Source of the DNA: Fictibacillus phosphorivorans
GTDB taxonomy: Bacteria; Bacillota; Bacilli; Bacillales; Fictibacillaceae
DNA length: 64,000 nucleotides
Assembly (NCBI RefSeq): GCF_001619875.1
Contig: NZ_LRFC01000001.1
Span: 372,001 to 436,000 of the forward strand
Reading direction: 5' to 3'
Shown here: positions 16,612-24,140 of the stretch, piece after piece
Position numbering within the stretch: position 1 is the stretch's first letter
How the letters are laid out: every line of letters begins with the position of its first letter
Made by a program: the position numbers and the translations under genes
Notes under the pieces: generated by a model
The model's database searches: none
Told to the model about the DNA's origin: nothing
Seen by the model: only the letters and a program-made list of their open reading frames with translations

Positions 16612-17593
16612 GATCACTTCCTCCCCTAAGTCCCAGTTGTTTTAAAGAAAATTCAAAAACAATAAAAAACAACACATAAGGAATAAAAAAGAATAGTAGT
16701 ACATAAACGGTTATATCAGGTGTCATAGGACTGAATGTTGTAATGAATTTCATAACACCTTTAATGTTAAATAAAATCTCCAATACGAACAAATTGGACA
16801 AAGTGAGCCAAAAAATAGTTTTAAAGTGATTAAACAACGAAATCAGTGCATTTCTTAGTATATGAACAAGGAGAACGTAATTTCGAGACAGCCCTTTTCC
16901 TAGAGCCAAATCCACGTATAATTCCTTCTCCTCATTCTGAAAAAATAGTAAAAGATACTTTGTAAGAAAAACTGTGGGCAAAACACTTAAACATAAAACG
17001 GGTAACACCGCAGCAGAATTATTATAAAAATCAGCAATATTAAAAAGCAAAATACCCGTTTTCTTAAAGATGAAAATAACACCGTATTGAAGCAGCAATA
17101 TGATAAAAATATCAGGGAGACTTTCAAAAATGAACAATCCCATTTGTGATAATCTTCTTCCTAATGATCCGAGTTTCATTATTAAAAAGGTACAAACAAT
17201 TGATATACCTAGTCCAAGAAATAAGGCTGTAATTAACATAAACAACGATCTTCCATATAAATTCCAAAGTTCAGGGAAAAGCGGAACATATTCTCCATGG
17301 TCATAATATTGTGGGTTACTAAATGTAAAGAACTGATGAATTAAAACATTTATATGATCAAAATATCGTAGCCAATTTACTTCAATCGAATCATATAAAA
17401 ACCAAGTATTCTTTATCAGCCCTTTATCAATTGATAATAATACGGCTAGTTGTCTGTCTATATTAAAAAATAAATAAGGTAGCGAAACAATTAATAAAAT
17501 GCCTATAAAAGTTAACACGAGTTGAAAGCCAAATCTTATAAACATATAAGTCCCCATTTCAGATAAATAAGAGTTTTTTACAATATTCTCCAA
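16604..17593 (-). CDS. ABC transporter permease, DppB/OppB-like
   Basis: A 329-residue membrane protein with an N-terminal helix, a large outer loop (residues about 45-115) and five further helices. LALGKGLSRNYVLLVHILRNALISL is the EAA-like cytoplasmic loop. With the next gene it forms the inner-membrane pore of a peptide-type ABC importer, but there is no partner binding protein or ATPase in the window. The TTG start is uncertain: the only GGAG overlaps the first codons and no clear site lies upstream. Flanked by direct repeats 15501-15566 and 17668-17739. Confidence 0.78.
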   Translation of the reverse strand: MENIVKNSYLSEMGTYMFIRFGFQLVLTFIGILLIVSLPYLFFNIDRQLAVLLSIDKGLIKNTWFLYDSIEVNWLRYFDHINVLIHQFFTFSNPQYYDHGEYVPLFPELWNLYGRSLFMLITALFLGLGISIVCTFLIMKLGSLGRRLSQMGLFIFESLPDIFIILLLQYGVIFIFKKTGILLFNIADFYNNSAAVLPVLCLSVLPTVFLTKYLLLFFQNEEKELYVDLALGKGLSRNYVLLVHILRNALISLFNHFKTIFWLTLSNLFVLEILFNIKGVMKFITTFSPMTPDITVYVLLFFFIPYVLFFIVFEFSLKQLGLRGGSDRV

Positions 17594-17667
17594 AATTCAT
17601 GTAAGTCCTCTTAATGTTTGGCTGTTCAAAGTTGAGATTAGGATAAATCTATTCAAACACATATTCT

Positions 17668-17739
17668 TTATTCAACTATCGGGTGCTTTAATTGAATAAT
17701 GCTATATGAAAAAGACCAGACAAAAATCTGGTCTTTTTC
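17668..17739. repeat. Palindromic island element, form I, with terminator (copy 4)
   Basis: TTATTCAA (17668-17675) and TTGAATAA (17692-17699) flank CTATCGGGTGCTTTAA. A perfect 13-bp hairpin GAAAAAGACCAGA / TCTGGTCTTTTTC follows at 17708-17739. No gene ends just upstream, so the terminator seems to belong to the element. The layout repeats that at 15501-15566. Confidence 0.85.
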
Positions 17740-17799
17740 AATGTCAATTACATATCCAATTATAGTGCTATTTCACCTGCTAAAAGGCTTGCGAATTAC

Positions 17800-17853
17800 A
17801 ATTTTCTCCTCCAAAAGAGAACCCGTTAACTCCAAGGAGAGCGGTTTTTTCTT
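17800..17853 (+). repeat. Island-border repeat, copy 2
   Basis: Begins ATTTTCTCCTCCAAAAGAGA, continues ACCCGTTAACTCCAAGGAG and ends GCGGTTTTTTCTT. It is in opposite orientation to the copy at 12928-12976, so the two enclose the AT-rich island. It ends just before the stop of the reverse gene at 17855. Confidence 0.8.
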
Positions 17854-17854
17854 A

Positions 17855-18220
17855 TCAACCAAAACAGACGAAATTACGGATTTGAGAAAACGCATAACGT
17901 ACACGCTGGCGTCGGCCATAAACCCAAATGTAGCCTGTTACACTGTTTTGACGAATCGCAACAGGGAAAAACCAGAAGTCACGCCCAAATTGGCCTTGAC
18001 GTCTTAGGCCAAGAAGACCCCAACTTCCTAAACAGCTGCATAATCGTGCCCGAATCTGCGGCGGCTGAAAGGTTTGAGTGAAGAACGGCTGAGGGATCTG
18101 ACTTTGCGCAAATTGTTGCGGCGGTGGAGCAAAAGGACCTGCTTCATCTTCTTCCATCTGCCGCTCCACATACTGGGACTCCTCAATAAAATGCTGGTGG
18201 TTATAAGGATATTTATTCAT
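17855..18220 (-). CDS. Small Pro/Gln-rich Bacillus protein, possibly spore or surface associated
   Basis: A 121-residue protein. Residues 1-55 are acidic then Pro/Gln-rich (EDEAGPFAPPPQQFAQ...). The C-terminal half has the pattern LLGLRRQGQFGRDFWFFPVAIRQNSVTGYIWVYGRRQRVRYAF, close to a small domain seen repeatedly in uncharacterised bacilli proteins (FWFYP...GYxW). AAGGAGG sits about nine bases before the ATG. No signal peptide. The location of the protein is not shown by the sequence; the spore association is a guess from composition. Confidence 0.65.
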   Translation of the reverse strand: MNKYPYNHQHFIEESQYVERQMEEDEAGPFAPPPQQFAQSQIPQPFFTQTFQPPQIRARLCSCLGSWGLLGLRRQGQFGRDFWFFPVAIRQNSVTGYIWVYGRRQRVRYAFSQIRNFVCFG

Positions 18221-18412
18221 AATTTGATTTCCTCCTTTCTAAAAACAGTTTGTTCGATATATGCATATGATGGACGTACCTTATGAGTAGCTTGTTCGGT
18301 GTACAAAATAGTAAAATCGTTAAGAAATAGGCTGTTTATTATGGAGTGAAGGGTTTCTTCCTACTTTGTCGAATCTTAATGAACGATAAAATTAAAAGTA
18401 GGATGGCTCAAA

Positions 18413-19432
18413 ATGATTAGATACCCTATGTTAAAAGAAAGTGCAAAGATTGGCGTAACAGCTCCGTCTTCAGGTGTGCCACCCGTTTTGCATAACATGT
18501 TCAAGCAAGCATGTGAGCGTATGGAGCAAAGAGGGTTTGAAGTGACCTGTGGAGATACGGTTTGGACACAGTCAAAGGCAAAATCAGCACCGGCAAAAGT
18601 GCGCGCAGCCGAACTAAACAAAATGTTAAGTAATAATGAGATCGACATCATCATCCCACCATGGGGCGGTGAACTGCTAATCGAGATCATGGAGCATGTC
18701 GATTTTACTACTATTCAAGACAAGTGGATTCTTGGCTATTCCGACACGAGTGTTTTAATGCTCGCTCTCACATTAAAAACAGGACTCGCAACAGCAAACG
18801 GCACGAACTTTGTGGATGTAAGAGGCGAGTATTCTGATGAGACAACGGCTATGTGGGAGAAAGTGTTAAGAACAAAAGTGGGTGAATCAGTGCTTCAGCA
18901 TTCCTCAGAAAAGTATCAGAAGAAATGGCAGCACGATGCACCAACACCGTGTGTGTTTCATCTGACAGAGAAAACAAACTGGAAGACGGTATCTGGTGCA
19001 AAAGAGAAAGTTGAAGGACGTTTACTGGGAGGCTGTATCGATGTGATTCGGCATCTGATCGGTACGCCTTTTGGTGATGTGGCTCAGTTTAGAAAACAGT
19101 TTTTGAATAGTGATGAACCCATTCTGTGGTTCCTCGAAAATTGTGAGATGAACACGACCGACTTAAGAAGAACGCTCGTGCACATGAAGCTAGCGGGCTG
19201 GTTTGAAAATTGTTCAGGTATTTTGTTCGGCAGAAGCGCAGCAAACGAACCTGTTGGAGACTATACGGTGGAAGACGTGTATCAAGATATGACAGAAGAT
19301 CTTGGAGTTCCGATCATTTATGATATAGATTGCGGTCATCAGCCTCCGCAGATCACGTTTGTCAACGGAGCGTATGCAAAGGTAGAAGTTGAGAATGGAC
19401 GAGGGACTGTGTTGCAGCATTTTAAAGCTTAG
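18413..19432 (+). CDS. S66 family LD-carboxypeptidase (MccF-like)
   Basis: A 339-residue cytoplasmic serine peptidase. The nucleophile elbow GYSDTS places Ser110, WFLENCEM gives Glu242 and DCGHQPP gives His309, spacing that fits the Ser-Glu-His triad of MccF and LdcA. The first strand KIGVTAPSSGV and the loop PPWGGELLIEIM are also conserved. LdcA enzymes trim tetrapeptides in murein recycling; MccF enzymes cleave microcin C7-type toxins. The near-identical triad numbering favours the MccF branch, but neither role is proven. RBS AGGATGG. Confidence 0.9.
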   Translation: MIRYPMLKESAKIGVTAPSSGVPPVLHNMFKQACERMEQRGFEVTCGDTVWTQSKAKSAPAKVRAAELNKMLSNNEIDIIIPPWGGELLIEIMEHVDFTTIQDKWILGYSDTSVLMLALTLKTGLATANGTNFVDVRGEYSDETTAMWEKVLRTKVGESVLQHSSEKYQKKWQHDAPTPCVFHLTEKTNWKTVSGAKEKVEGRLLGGCIDVIRHLIGTPFGDVAQFRKQFLNSDEPILWFLENCEMNTTDLRRTLVHMKLAGWFENCSGILFGRSAANEPVGDYTVEDVYQDMTEDLGVPIIYDIDCGHQPPQITFVNGAYAKVEVENGRGTVLQHFKA

Positions 19433-19440
19433 ATAGATGA

Positions 19441-19520
19441 AGTGGACAGTATTTCGCAGAAAGTGGACAGTAAATCCTGAAAAGTGGACAGTAAATCTTA
19501 AAAAGTGGACAGTAAACTCT
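19441..19520. repeat. Phased intergenic repeat array 3 (21-bp period, four copies)
   Basis: AGTGGACAGT starts at 19441, 19462, 19483 and 19504, exactly every 21 bases, with A/T-rich filler (aaatcctgaa, aaatcttaaa). It follows the S66 peptidase stop by eight bases. The core TGGACAG recurs in array 4 at 32730. Confidence 0.9.
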
Positions 19521-19566
19521 TCAATCACACGTCAGCTTGCTTTTATAAGCCGATGTGCAAGCATAT

Positions 19567-19604
19567 AAATAAGCTGACTCAATTTCGAGCCAGCTTATTT
19601 CACT
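19567..19604. terminator. Hairpin between convergent genes
   Basis: AAATAAGCTG-a-CTC and GAG-c-CAGCTTATTT pair with one mismatch over a six-base loop. T tracts are short on both sides. It lies between the S66 peptidase and the AIM24 operon. Confidence 0.6.
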
Positions 19605-19618
19605 TTATTCAAAAAGAA

Positions 19619-20410
19619 TCAATCACCATTCAACATGTTGAACACGCCTTTAGCGATGCTGCCTTCATCACTGGATCCCCCGCGATGTGGTGCGGCTGCG
19701 AACACGCGGCTTGCCAGACGGCTGAACGGAAGGGACTGAATCCATACTGTTCCAGGTCCTCGTAATGTAGCAAAGAATAATCCTTCACCGCCAAATAATG
19801 CTGTTTTTACTCCCTTTACCATCTCGATGTTGTAATTTACACCGCTTGTCATAGCAACTAAACAGCCTGTGTCAACACGCAACACTTCTCCAGGAGCAAG
19901 TTCTTTCTTATGAATCGTTCCGCCTGCATGAACGAATGCCATGCCATCGCCTTCAAGCTTTTGCATGATAAAGCCTTCACCACCGAAGAAACCTGCACCG
20001 ATCTTACGCTGAAATTCGATCCCAACCGATACACCTTTAGCAGCAGCTAAAAACGCATCCTTCTGACAAATCACTTTACCGCCAAGCTCGCTCAAGTCCA
20101 TCGGTATGATTTTACCAGGATAAGGAGAAGCGAAAGAAACGTGCTTTTTCCCGTGATCTTCGTTCGTGAATGTGGTCATAAATAGACTTTCACCCGTCAG
20201 CACACGTTTACCAGCATTAAACAGTTTACCCATCAACCCGTTGCCGCCTCCAGATGAGCCATCACCGAAGATGGTTTCCATCTCGATGCCGTCCTCCATC
20301 ATCATAAGTGCACCAGCTTCAGCGATCACCGTTTCTTTTGGATCAAGCTCCACCTCAACAAACTGCATGTCGTCACCATAAATTTTATAATCGATCTCAT
20401 GATTATTCAT
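19619..20410 (-). CDS. AIM24 family protein (TIGR00266)
   Basis: A 263-residue soluble beta-rich protein of the AIM24/TIGR00266 family (PF01987). Glycine motifs [37 protein letters not shown] and [17 protein letters not shown] mark the repeated beta structure. The biochemical role in bacteria is unknown; the yeast relative is mitochondrial. The ATG at 20410 follows GGGGG by eight bases; frames upstream would add a hydrophobic but unsupported leader. It is the last gene of a reverse cluster with two lipoproteins. Confidence 0.85.
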   Translation of the reverse strand: MNNHEIDYKIYGDDMQFVEVELDPKETVIAEAGALMMMEDGIEMETIFGDGSSGGGNGLMGKLFNAGKRVLTGESLFMTTFTNEDHGKKHVSFASPYPGKIIPMDLSELGGKVICQKDAFLAAAKGVSVGIEFQRKIGAGFFGGEGFIMQKLEGDGMAFVHAGGTIHKKELAPGEVLRVDTGCLVAMTSGVNYNIEMVKGVKTALFGGEGLFFATLRGPGTVWIQSLPFSRLASRVFAAAPHRGGSSDEGSIAKGVFNMLNGD

Positions 20411-20451
20411 GTTCATTTCCCCCAATAGTAATATTATGAAAATGAGACTCC

Positions 20452-20856
20452 TCACCATTTTTTAAAAGTTTGAGGGGTTTCATAGTCCTGGTTTAGCTTT
20501 ATTTTATACAAAAGCTGGTTTGCTAATTTCTTATCTTTAATATCCTCGATAAAATCCTCACTATAAGCGATGTTCAATGTGTCGTCTTCACTTGTAACCT
20601 CAACATCAGAAAAGGTTAAAGCAGAAACAACTTCCTTCATATTTACTCCGTTTAGGAACACATAATAAAAGCTGTTCTCTTCATCTTGGTACAGGTAGAT
20701 GCCGTTTTCTTGTTGTGCTGATCTAACAAATTGCTGTAGTGATTTTTCGGCAGCCTTAACATCAAGTTGTTGTATGGTGAGTTCAGAAGTGGTTTGAACT
20801 GAGGTACAGCCTGATAATAATGCGAAGAATCCTATCCCTGTTAATAACCTTTTCAT
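20452..20856 (-). CDS. Lipoprotein of unknown function (134 residues)
   Basis: The signal [17 protein letters not shown] has lipobox LLSGC and Cys17. The mature domain looks alpha/beta ([39 protein letters not shown]) and ends in a short basic tail. It starts one base after the stop of the preceding lipoprotein gene, so the two are co-transcribed. No family name recognised. Confidence 0.75.
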   Translation of the reverse strand: MKRLLTGIGFFALLSGCTSVQTTSELTIQQLDVKAAEKSLQQFVRSAQQENGIYLYQDEENSFYYVFLNGVNMKEVVSALTFSDVEVTSEDDTLNIAYSEDFIEDIKDKKLANQLLYKIKLNQDYETPQTFKKW

Positions 20857-20857
20857 C

Positions 20858-21253
20858 TTAATTTACCCGTTTCACTTTAAATGATGAGGAAGAAGGGGTA
20901 ACCGGCTGGTGATTCTTAGGAATAAGTTCCCCGTATTCCCTGGACACCTCAACATACTGAACAACCTTATGATTGTCTAAAAACAGCAGCAGAAAAATAT
21001 CATCACGGCTTTTCATGCCGCTCGGATCTTTAAACGTAAAGCCTAATTGCTTATTGATCTCTGACTGAGAAGTGTAAGGAGGGAATAAGTGCGCTTCGTC
21101 CCACTCAAATTCAGCAATCTTGTTCAAATTCAGTTTACCCTCATCTTTCATCACAGAATGAATAGACTGTTCTAAATTTTTGTTGTGCATTGCACCAAAA
21201 CTGCAGCTCGATAATAACAGCACTGAAAAAACGATGAGGATTTTATTTTTCAA
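20858..21253 (-). CDS. Lipoprotein of unknown function (131 residues)
   Basis: The signal reads MKNKILIVFSVLLLSSC when started at the TTG at 21253, which follows AAGGAGG by about six bases; an upstream ATG in frame at 21286 would add 11 residues and bury that site. Cys17 is the lipidation site (LLSSC). The mature part includes EFEWDEAHLFPPYTSQSEIN and ends in a basic segment. First gene of a three-gene reverse operon ending in the AIM24 gene. Confidence 0.72.
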   Translation of the reverse strand: MKNKILIVFSVLLLSSCSFGAMHNKNLEQSIHSVMKDEGKLNLNKIAEFEWDEAHLFPPYTSQSEINKQLGFTFKDPSGMKSRDDIFLLLFLDNHKVVQYVEVSREYGELIPKNHQPVTPSSSSFKVKRVN

Positions 21254-21427
21254 AACAGCCTCCTTCAAACATAATGAATGATTCATATTGAATTACGCGT
21301 TATGGATAATATAGGTTTCAGCGGTTTTAAACTTTTTTCACCGTTATGAAGATTTGAAGCACTTATTCAATCTTTGAAACGAACGCAAGTGTATAATTAA
21401 TATATCATTCATATAGGAGGAACAATT

Positions 21428-21898
21428 ATGAAATCAATAGATTTACTTATTCTTAATTTTAATGAAGTGAGACGAAGAAGCATAAAGCTTTGGAACTCAA
21501 TTCCACAAGAGAAACTCCTTTGGAAGCCTGATGCTGAAGCTATGAATTGTATAGAAATGATTAGGCATGTATTAGATAGTGAGCATTATTATCACTTAGC
21601 CATTAAAAATAAAGGGAGCTTAAATGTTTACGAATCTCCATTTGAAAATAGACCATACACTACCGTGATGGATGAACTATCATTTGCAGAGCCTTATCGA
21701 AATGATTTTATACATACTGTTCAGTCATTTACCGAAGAAGACTTATTACAGGTAAAAATAGACCGCTCTGAATCAGGATACATACGAAATCTTGGAGACA
21801 TGCTTCTACGGGTCGCTTATCATGAATCCGTACACACCGGTCAGTTATTGGATTATTTGAGAACTGCAGGTGTGTCAAGAGTCCGAATCTGGGATTGA
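21428..21898 (+). CDS. DinB family protein
   Basis: A 156-residue DinB-like four-helix protein. The metal ligands fit MIRHVLDSEHYYHLAI in helix 2 and AYHESVHTGQLLDYLR near the C terminus, the usual H...H-x3-H pattern. Probably a metal-dependent, thiol-linked enzyme of unknown substrate. An AGGAGG site and a TATAAT-like box at about 21392 lie upstream. It is paralogous in fold, not closely in sequence, to the DinB gene at 8020. Confidence 0.83.
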   Translation: MKSIDLLILNFNEVRRRSIKLWNSIPQEKLLWKPDAEAMNCIEMIRHVLDSEHYYHLAIKNKGSLNVYESPFENRPYTTVMDELSFAEPYRNDFIHTVQSFTEEDLLQVKIDRSESGYIRNLGDMLLRVAYHESVHTGQLLDYLRTAGVSRVRIWD

Positions 21899-21902
21899 GC
21901 AT

Positions 21903-22739
21903 TTATTTAAGCAGCTTTTTTATTACGACGTTCTCAAGCCACTTCCACGGCAAAATCATTTTCAGAAACAGACTTAACTTCACACCTCTACCGATCGGAT
22001 AGCGTAGTTTAGGTGTTTTTGTGGACGTTGCAATCCTTGTCACAAGTTTCGCCACATCAAGCGGATCACCATGACTGCCTTTCCCTGATTCAATATCTCT
22101 TAATAGTGCTTTCATATAAAAATGATAAGGAGATTCAGAGTCGATCGTCAATTTGTCGATAGACGACCAGATATTCGTTTGATAAGAACCCGGTTCGACT
22201 AGAACAACGTCAATACCAAACGGCTTCAGTTCCAGACGAAGGCTCTCACTGTATCCTTCCAATGCGTGCTTTGAAGCGGTATAGGATGAAAGCCCTGGGA
22301 AGCCGAACTTGCCTGATATGCTGCTCATGTTAATGATTCGGCCGCGACGATTTTTACGCATGATTGGAAGAACAGCTTGTGTGACTGCAATCACACCAAA
22401 CACATTCGTCTCAAACTGCAAACGGTATTCGTCAATGGTCAGTTCTTCTGAAAAACCGCCAAGTGCGAACCCCGCGTTGTTCACGAGAACATCAATACTA
22501 GGAAACTTTTTTATGTAAGTTGTAAATGTGGAGACCGATTCAGCTGACGTGACATCAAGAGGGTGAAGGTGGATGCGGTCTGCCACATGATGACCATCTG
22601 CTAGTTTTAATAGAATCTCAGCACGATCCAAATTCCGCATCGTGCTGACCACATCAAAACCGGCTCTCGCAAGTTCCACAGCACAGTGCATGCCAAACCC
22701 GCTGGAAGTGCCGGTTACAATTGCTGTTTTTCTTTTCAT
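21903..22739 (-). CDS. Short-chain dehydrogenase/reductase (SDR)
   Basis: A 278-residue classical SDR. Cofactor motif TGTSSGFG at residues 9-16, NNAG at 87-90, catalytic Ser139/140 (NMSSISG), Tyr153 and Lys157 in YTASK. The C-terminal region (LRYPIGRGVKLSLFLKMILPWKWLENVVIKK) is basic and hydrophobic, as in SDRs that touch membranes or lipids. It would reduce or oxidise a carbonyl/alcohol with NAD(P)H; no substrate is shown by the neighbours. Confidence 0.88.
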   Translation of the reverse strand: MKRKTAIVTGTSSGFGMHCAVELARAGFDVVSTMRNLDRAEILLKLADGHHVADRIHLHPLDVTSAESVSTFTTYIKKFPSIDVLVNNAGFALGGFSEELTIDEYRLQFETNVFGVIAVTQAVLPIMRKNRRGRIINMSSISGKFGFPGLSSYTASKHALEGYSESLRLELKPFGIDVVLVEPGSYQTNIWSSIDKLTIDSESPYHFYMKALLRDIESGKGSHGDPLDVAKLVTRIATSTKTPKLRYPIGRGVKLSLFLKMILPWKWLENVVIKKLLK

Positions 22740-22808
22740 GATAATCTCCTAATCTCTTCAAAAAGTCCGTATACTATTAAACTTAAACAAAAGTCACCTA
22801 GCATTCAA

Positions 22809-23102
22809 CTATTTATAAGGGTTGTGCGGACTTCGATCTCGATAGTGGTGGAAAACCGCTGCAAAGCCAGCATACGAACCAACTGCAGCAATGCCATAGC
22901 CGATCCCCATAACGATCCCAGTCCAAAGACTATGAGGATGAGCGATAAAAACAGAAATAATCAGTCCGAGCAGGCTGGCGATCGTTGGAATCCAAGCAGA
23001 GAGAGAGGGGAAGAAGATTTTCAAAATTTCTATCATAACAATGATGGCAGGCACAGCGATTAATGCATCCCAAAAGTTAGTATGGATGAACGGGAACTCC
23101 AA
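22809..23102 (-). CDS. Small membrane protein, holin-like topology
   Basis: A 97-residue protein with about three helices (DALIAVPAIIVMIEILKIFF, IASLLGLIISVFIAHP, GIGYGIAAVGSYAGFAAVF) and a basic end, a plan shared with small phage-type holins. The TTG start has GGAGG about nine bases upstream. No endolysin, phage or toxin gene is adjacent in the same direction, so holin activity is only a possibility. Confidence 0.6.
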   Translation of the reverse strand: MEFPFIHTNFWDALIAVPAIIVMIEILKIFFPSLSAWIPTIASLLGLIISVFIAHPHSLWTGIVMGIGYGIAAVGSYAGFAAVFHHYRDRSPHNPYK

Positions 23103-23341
23103 ATAGACGCCTCCTTACCATTTTAGCCCTTTATATACTCTATACAAATAACCGGCAATCTTTCCTTCTATTTGTCCACAACGTGCTGGAAAAAATTATC
23201 TAATATTACAATATGTAATTCATCATACATTTCGCCAAAAATTGTTATTGCGCTGTAACCGCCTTACAATCTCTCTGTCATCTCCACCTGTTAGTATGGG
23301 ACAGGTCAGATTAATTAAGGTACAGAAAAGGGGATGTTATT

Positions 23342-24001
23342 TTGAAAAAGGCAGTAGCAGGATTTGCAATTGCAGGGGTTATGGCGTTCAATCCAGTAGT
23401 GGGTGAAGCCGCGCTCGGAGATCAGACGCTCAAACCTGGGATGCAGCATTCAGATGTACAAGACCTCCAACAAACATTAGATGAAAAAGGATACTTTTCT
23501 TATAGCAAAACAACCGATTATTATGGTGACTATACAACAGATGCAGTAAAAAATTTGCAAGCAGATAAAGGGATTACAGTAGATGGCATCGCTGGGGATG
23601 AGACCTTTAAAGCGCTCGGCGTTGATCAAAGCGGCGAACAAAGTGACTCGTCCATTGTAGAAGTAGCAAAAAAATACGAAGGCACACCTTATAAGTGGGG
23701 TGGGGAATCACCTGACGGCTTTGATTGCAGCGGATATTTAAATTATATCTTTGATGAAGCAGAAAACATTGACTTGCCTCGAACAGTGGATGGCATTTAT
23801 GCAGAAGGAACAAAAGTGGATAAGCCAGCAGTTGGCGACATCGTTTTCTTTGATCTAGAAGGCGACGGACCGAGCCATGCCGGAGTTTACATTGGAAACG
23901 ATCAGTTCATGCATGCGTCTTCATCAAAAGGCGTGACATCAGATGAACTCAGCAGTTCGTACTGGTCAGAGTATTATATTGGAGCGAAAAGCTACGAATA
24001 A
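23342..24001 (+). CDS. Secreted NlpC/P60 endopeptidase with peptidoglycan-binding domain
   Basis: A 219-residue exported protein with a signal peptide (MKKAVAGFAIAGVMAFNPVV, cleavage near GEA). Residues about 30-95 form a PG_binding_1 domain (LKPGMQHSDVQDLQQTLDEKGYF). The NlpC/P60 domain follows, with Cys129 in DGFDCSGY, His179 in PSHAGVYIG and a polar His near HASSS. It should cut the D-Glu-diamino acid bond in wall peptides. TTG start after AAGGGGATG. Followed by a clear terminator. Confidence 0.9.
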   Translation: MKKAVAGFAIAGVMAFNPVVGEAALGDQTLKPGMQHSDVQDLQQTLDEKGYFSYSKTTDYYGDYTTDAVKNLQADKGITVDGIAGDETFKALGVDQSGEQSDSSIVEVAKKYEGTPYKWGGESPDGFDCSGYLNYIFDEAENIDLPRTVDGIYAEGTKVDKPAVGDIVFFDLEGDGPSHAGVYIGNDQFMHASSSKGVTSDELSSSYWSEYYIGAKSYE

Positions 24002-24027
24002 ATGATGGTATGCCATAGATTTTACGA

Positions 24028-24055
24028 AACACCTCGATTTTTGAGGTGTTTTTTA
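24028..24055 (+). terminator. Terminator after the NlpC/P60 gene
   Basis: AACACCTC and GAGGTGTT pair perfectly over a seven-base loop and continue into TTTT. Confidence 0.88.
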
Positions 24056-24104
24056 ATGTAAAAAATTTCACGTACCGTATATGAGAATAATAGGTGAAAC
24101 CACC

Positions 24105-24136
24105 AAAAAAACAGTTCCCGAGAGAACTGTTTTTTC
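24105..24136 (-). terminator. Terminator of the M14 carboxypeptidase gene
   Basis: AAAAAACAGTTC and GAACTGTTTTTT pair perfectly over CCGAGA. T tracts exist on both strands; on the minus strand it lies just after the M14 stop codon. Confidence 0.88.
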
Positions 24137-24140
24137 ATGT

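Noticed and set aside
13256-17739. The island elements as a true integron
   Set aside because: No integrase or attI-like site in the window and the elements are shorter than most attC sites; kept only as a cassette-like hypothesis.
22686-23342. Holin-like gene plus NlpC/P60 hydrolase taken as a phage lysis module
   Set aside because: They are on opposite strands, the hydrolase has its own signal peptide and terminator, and no phage genes are near.
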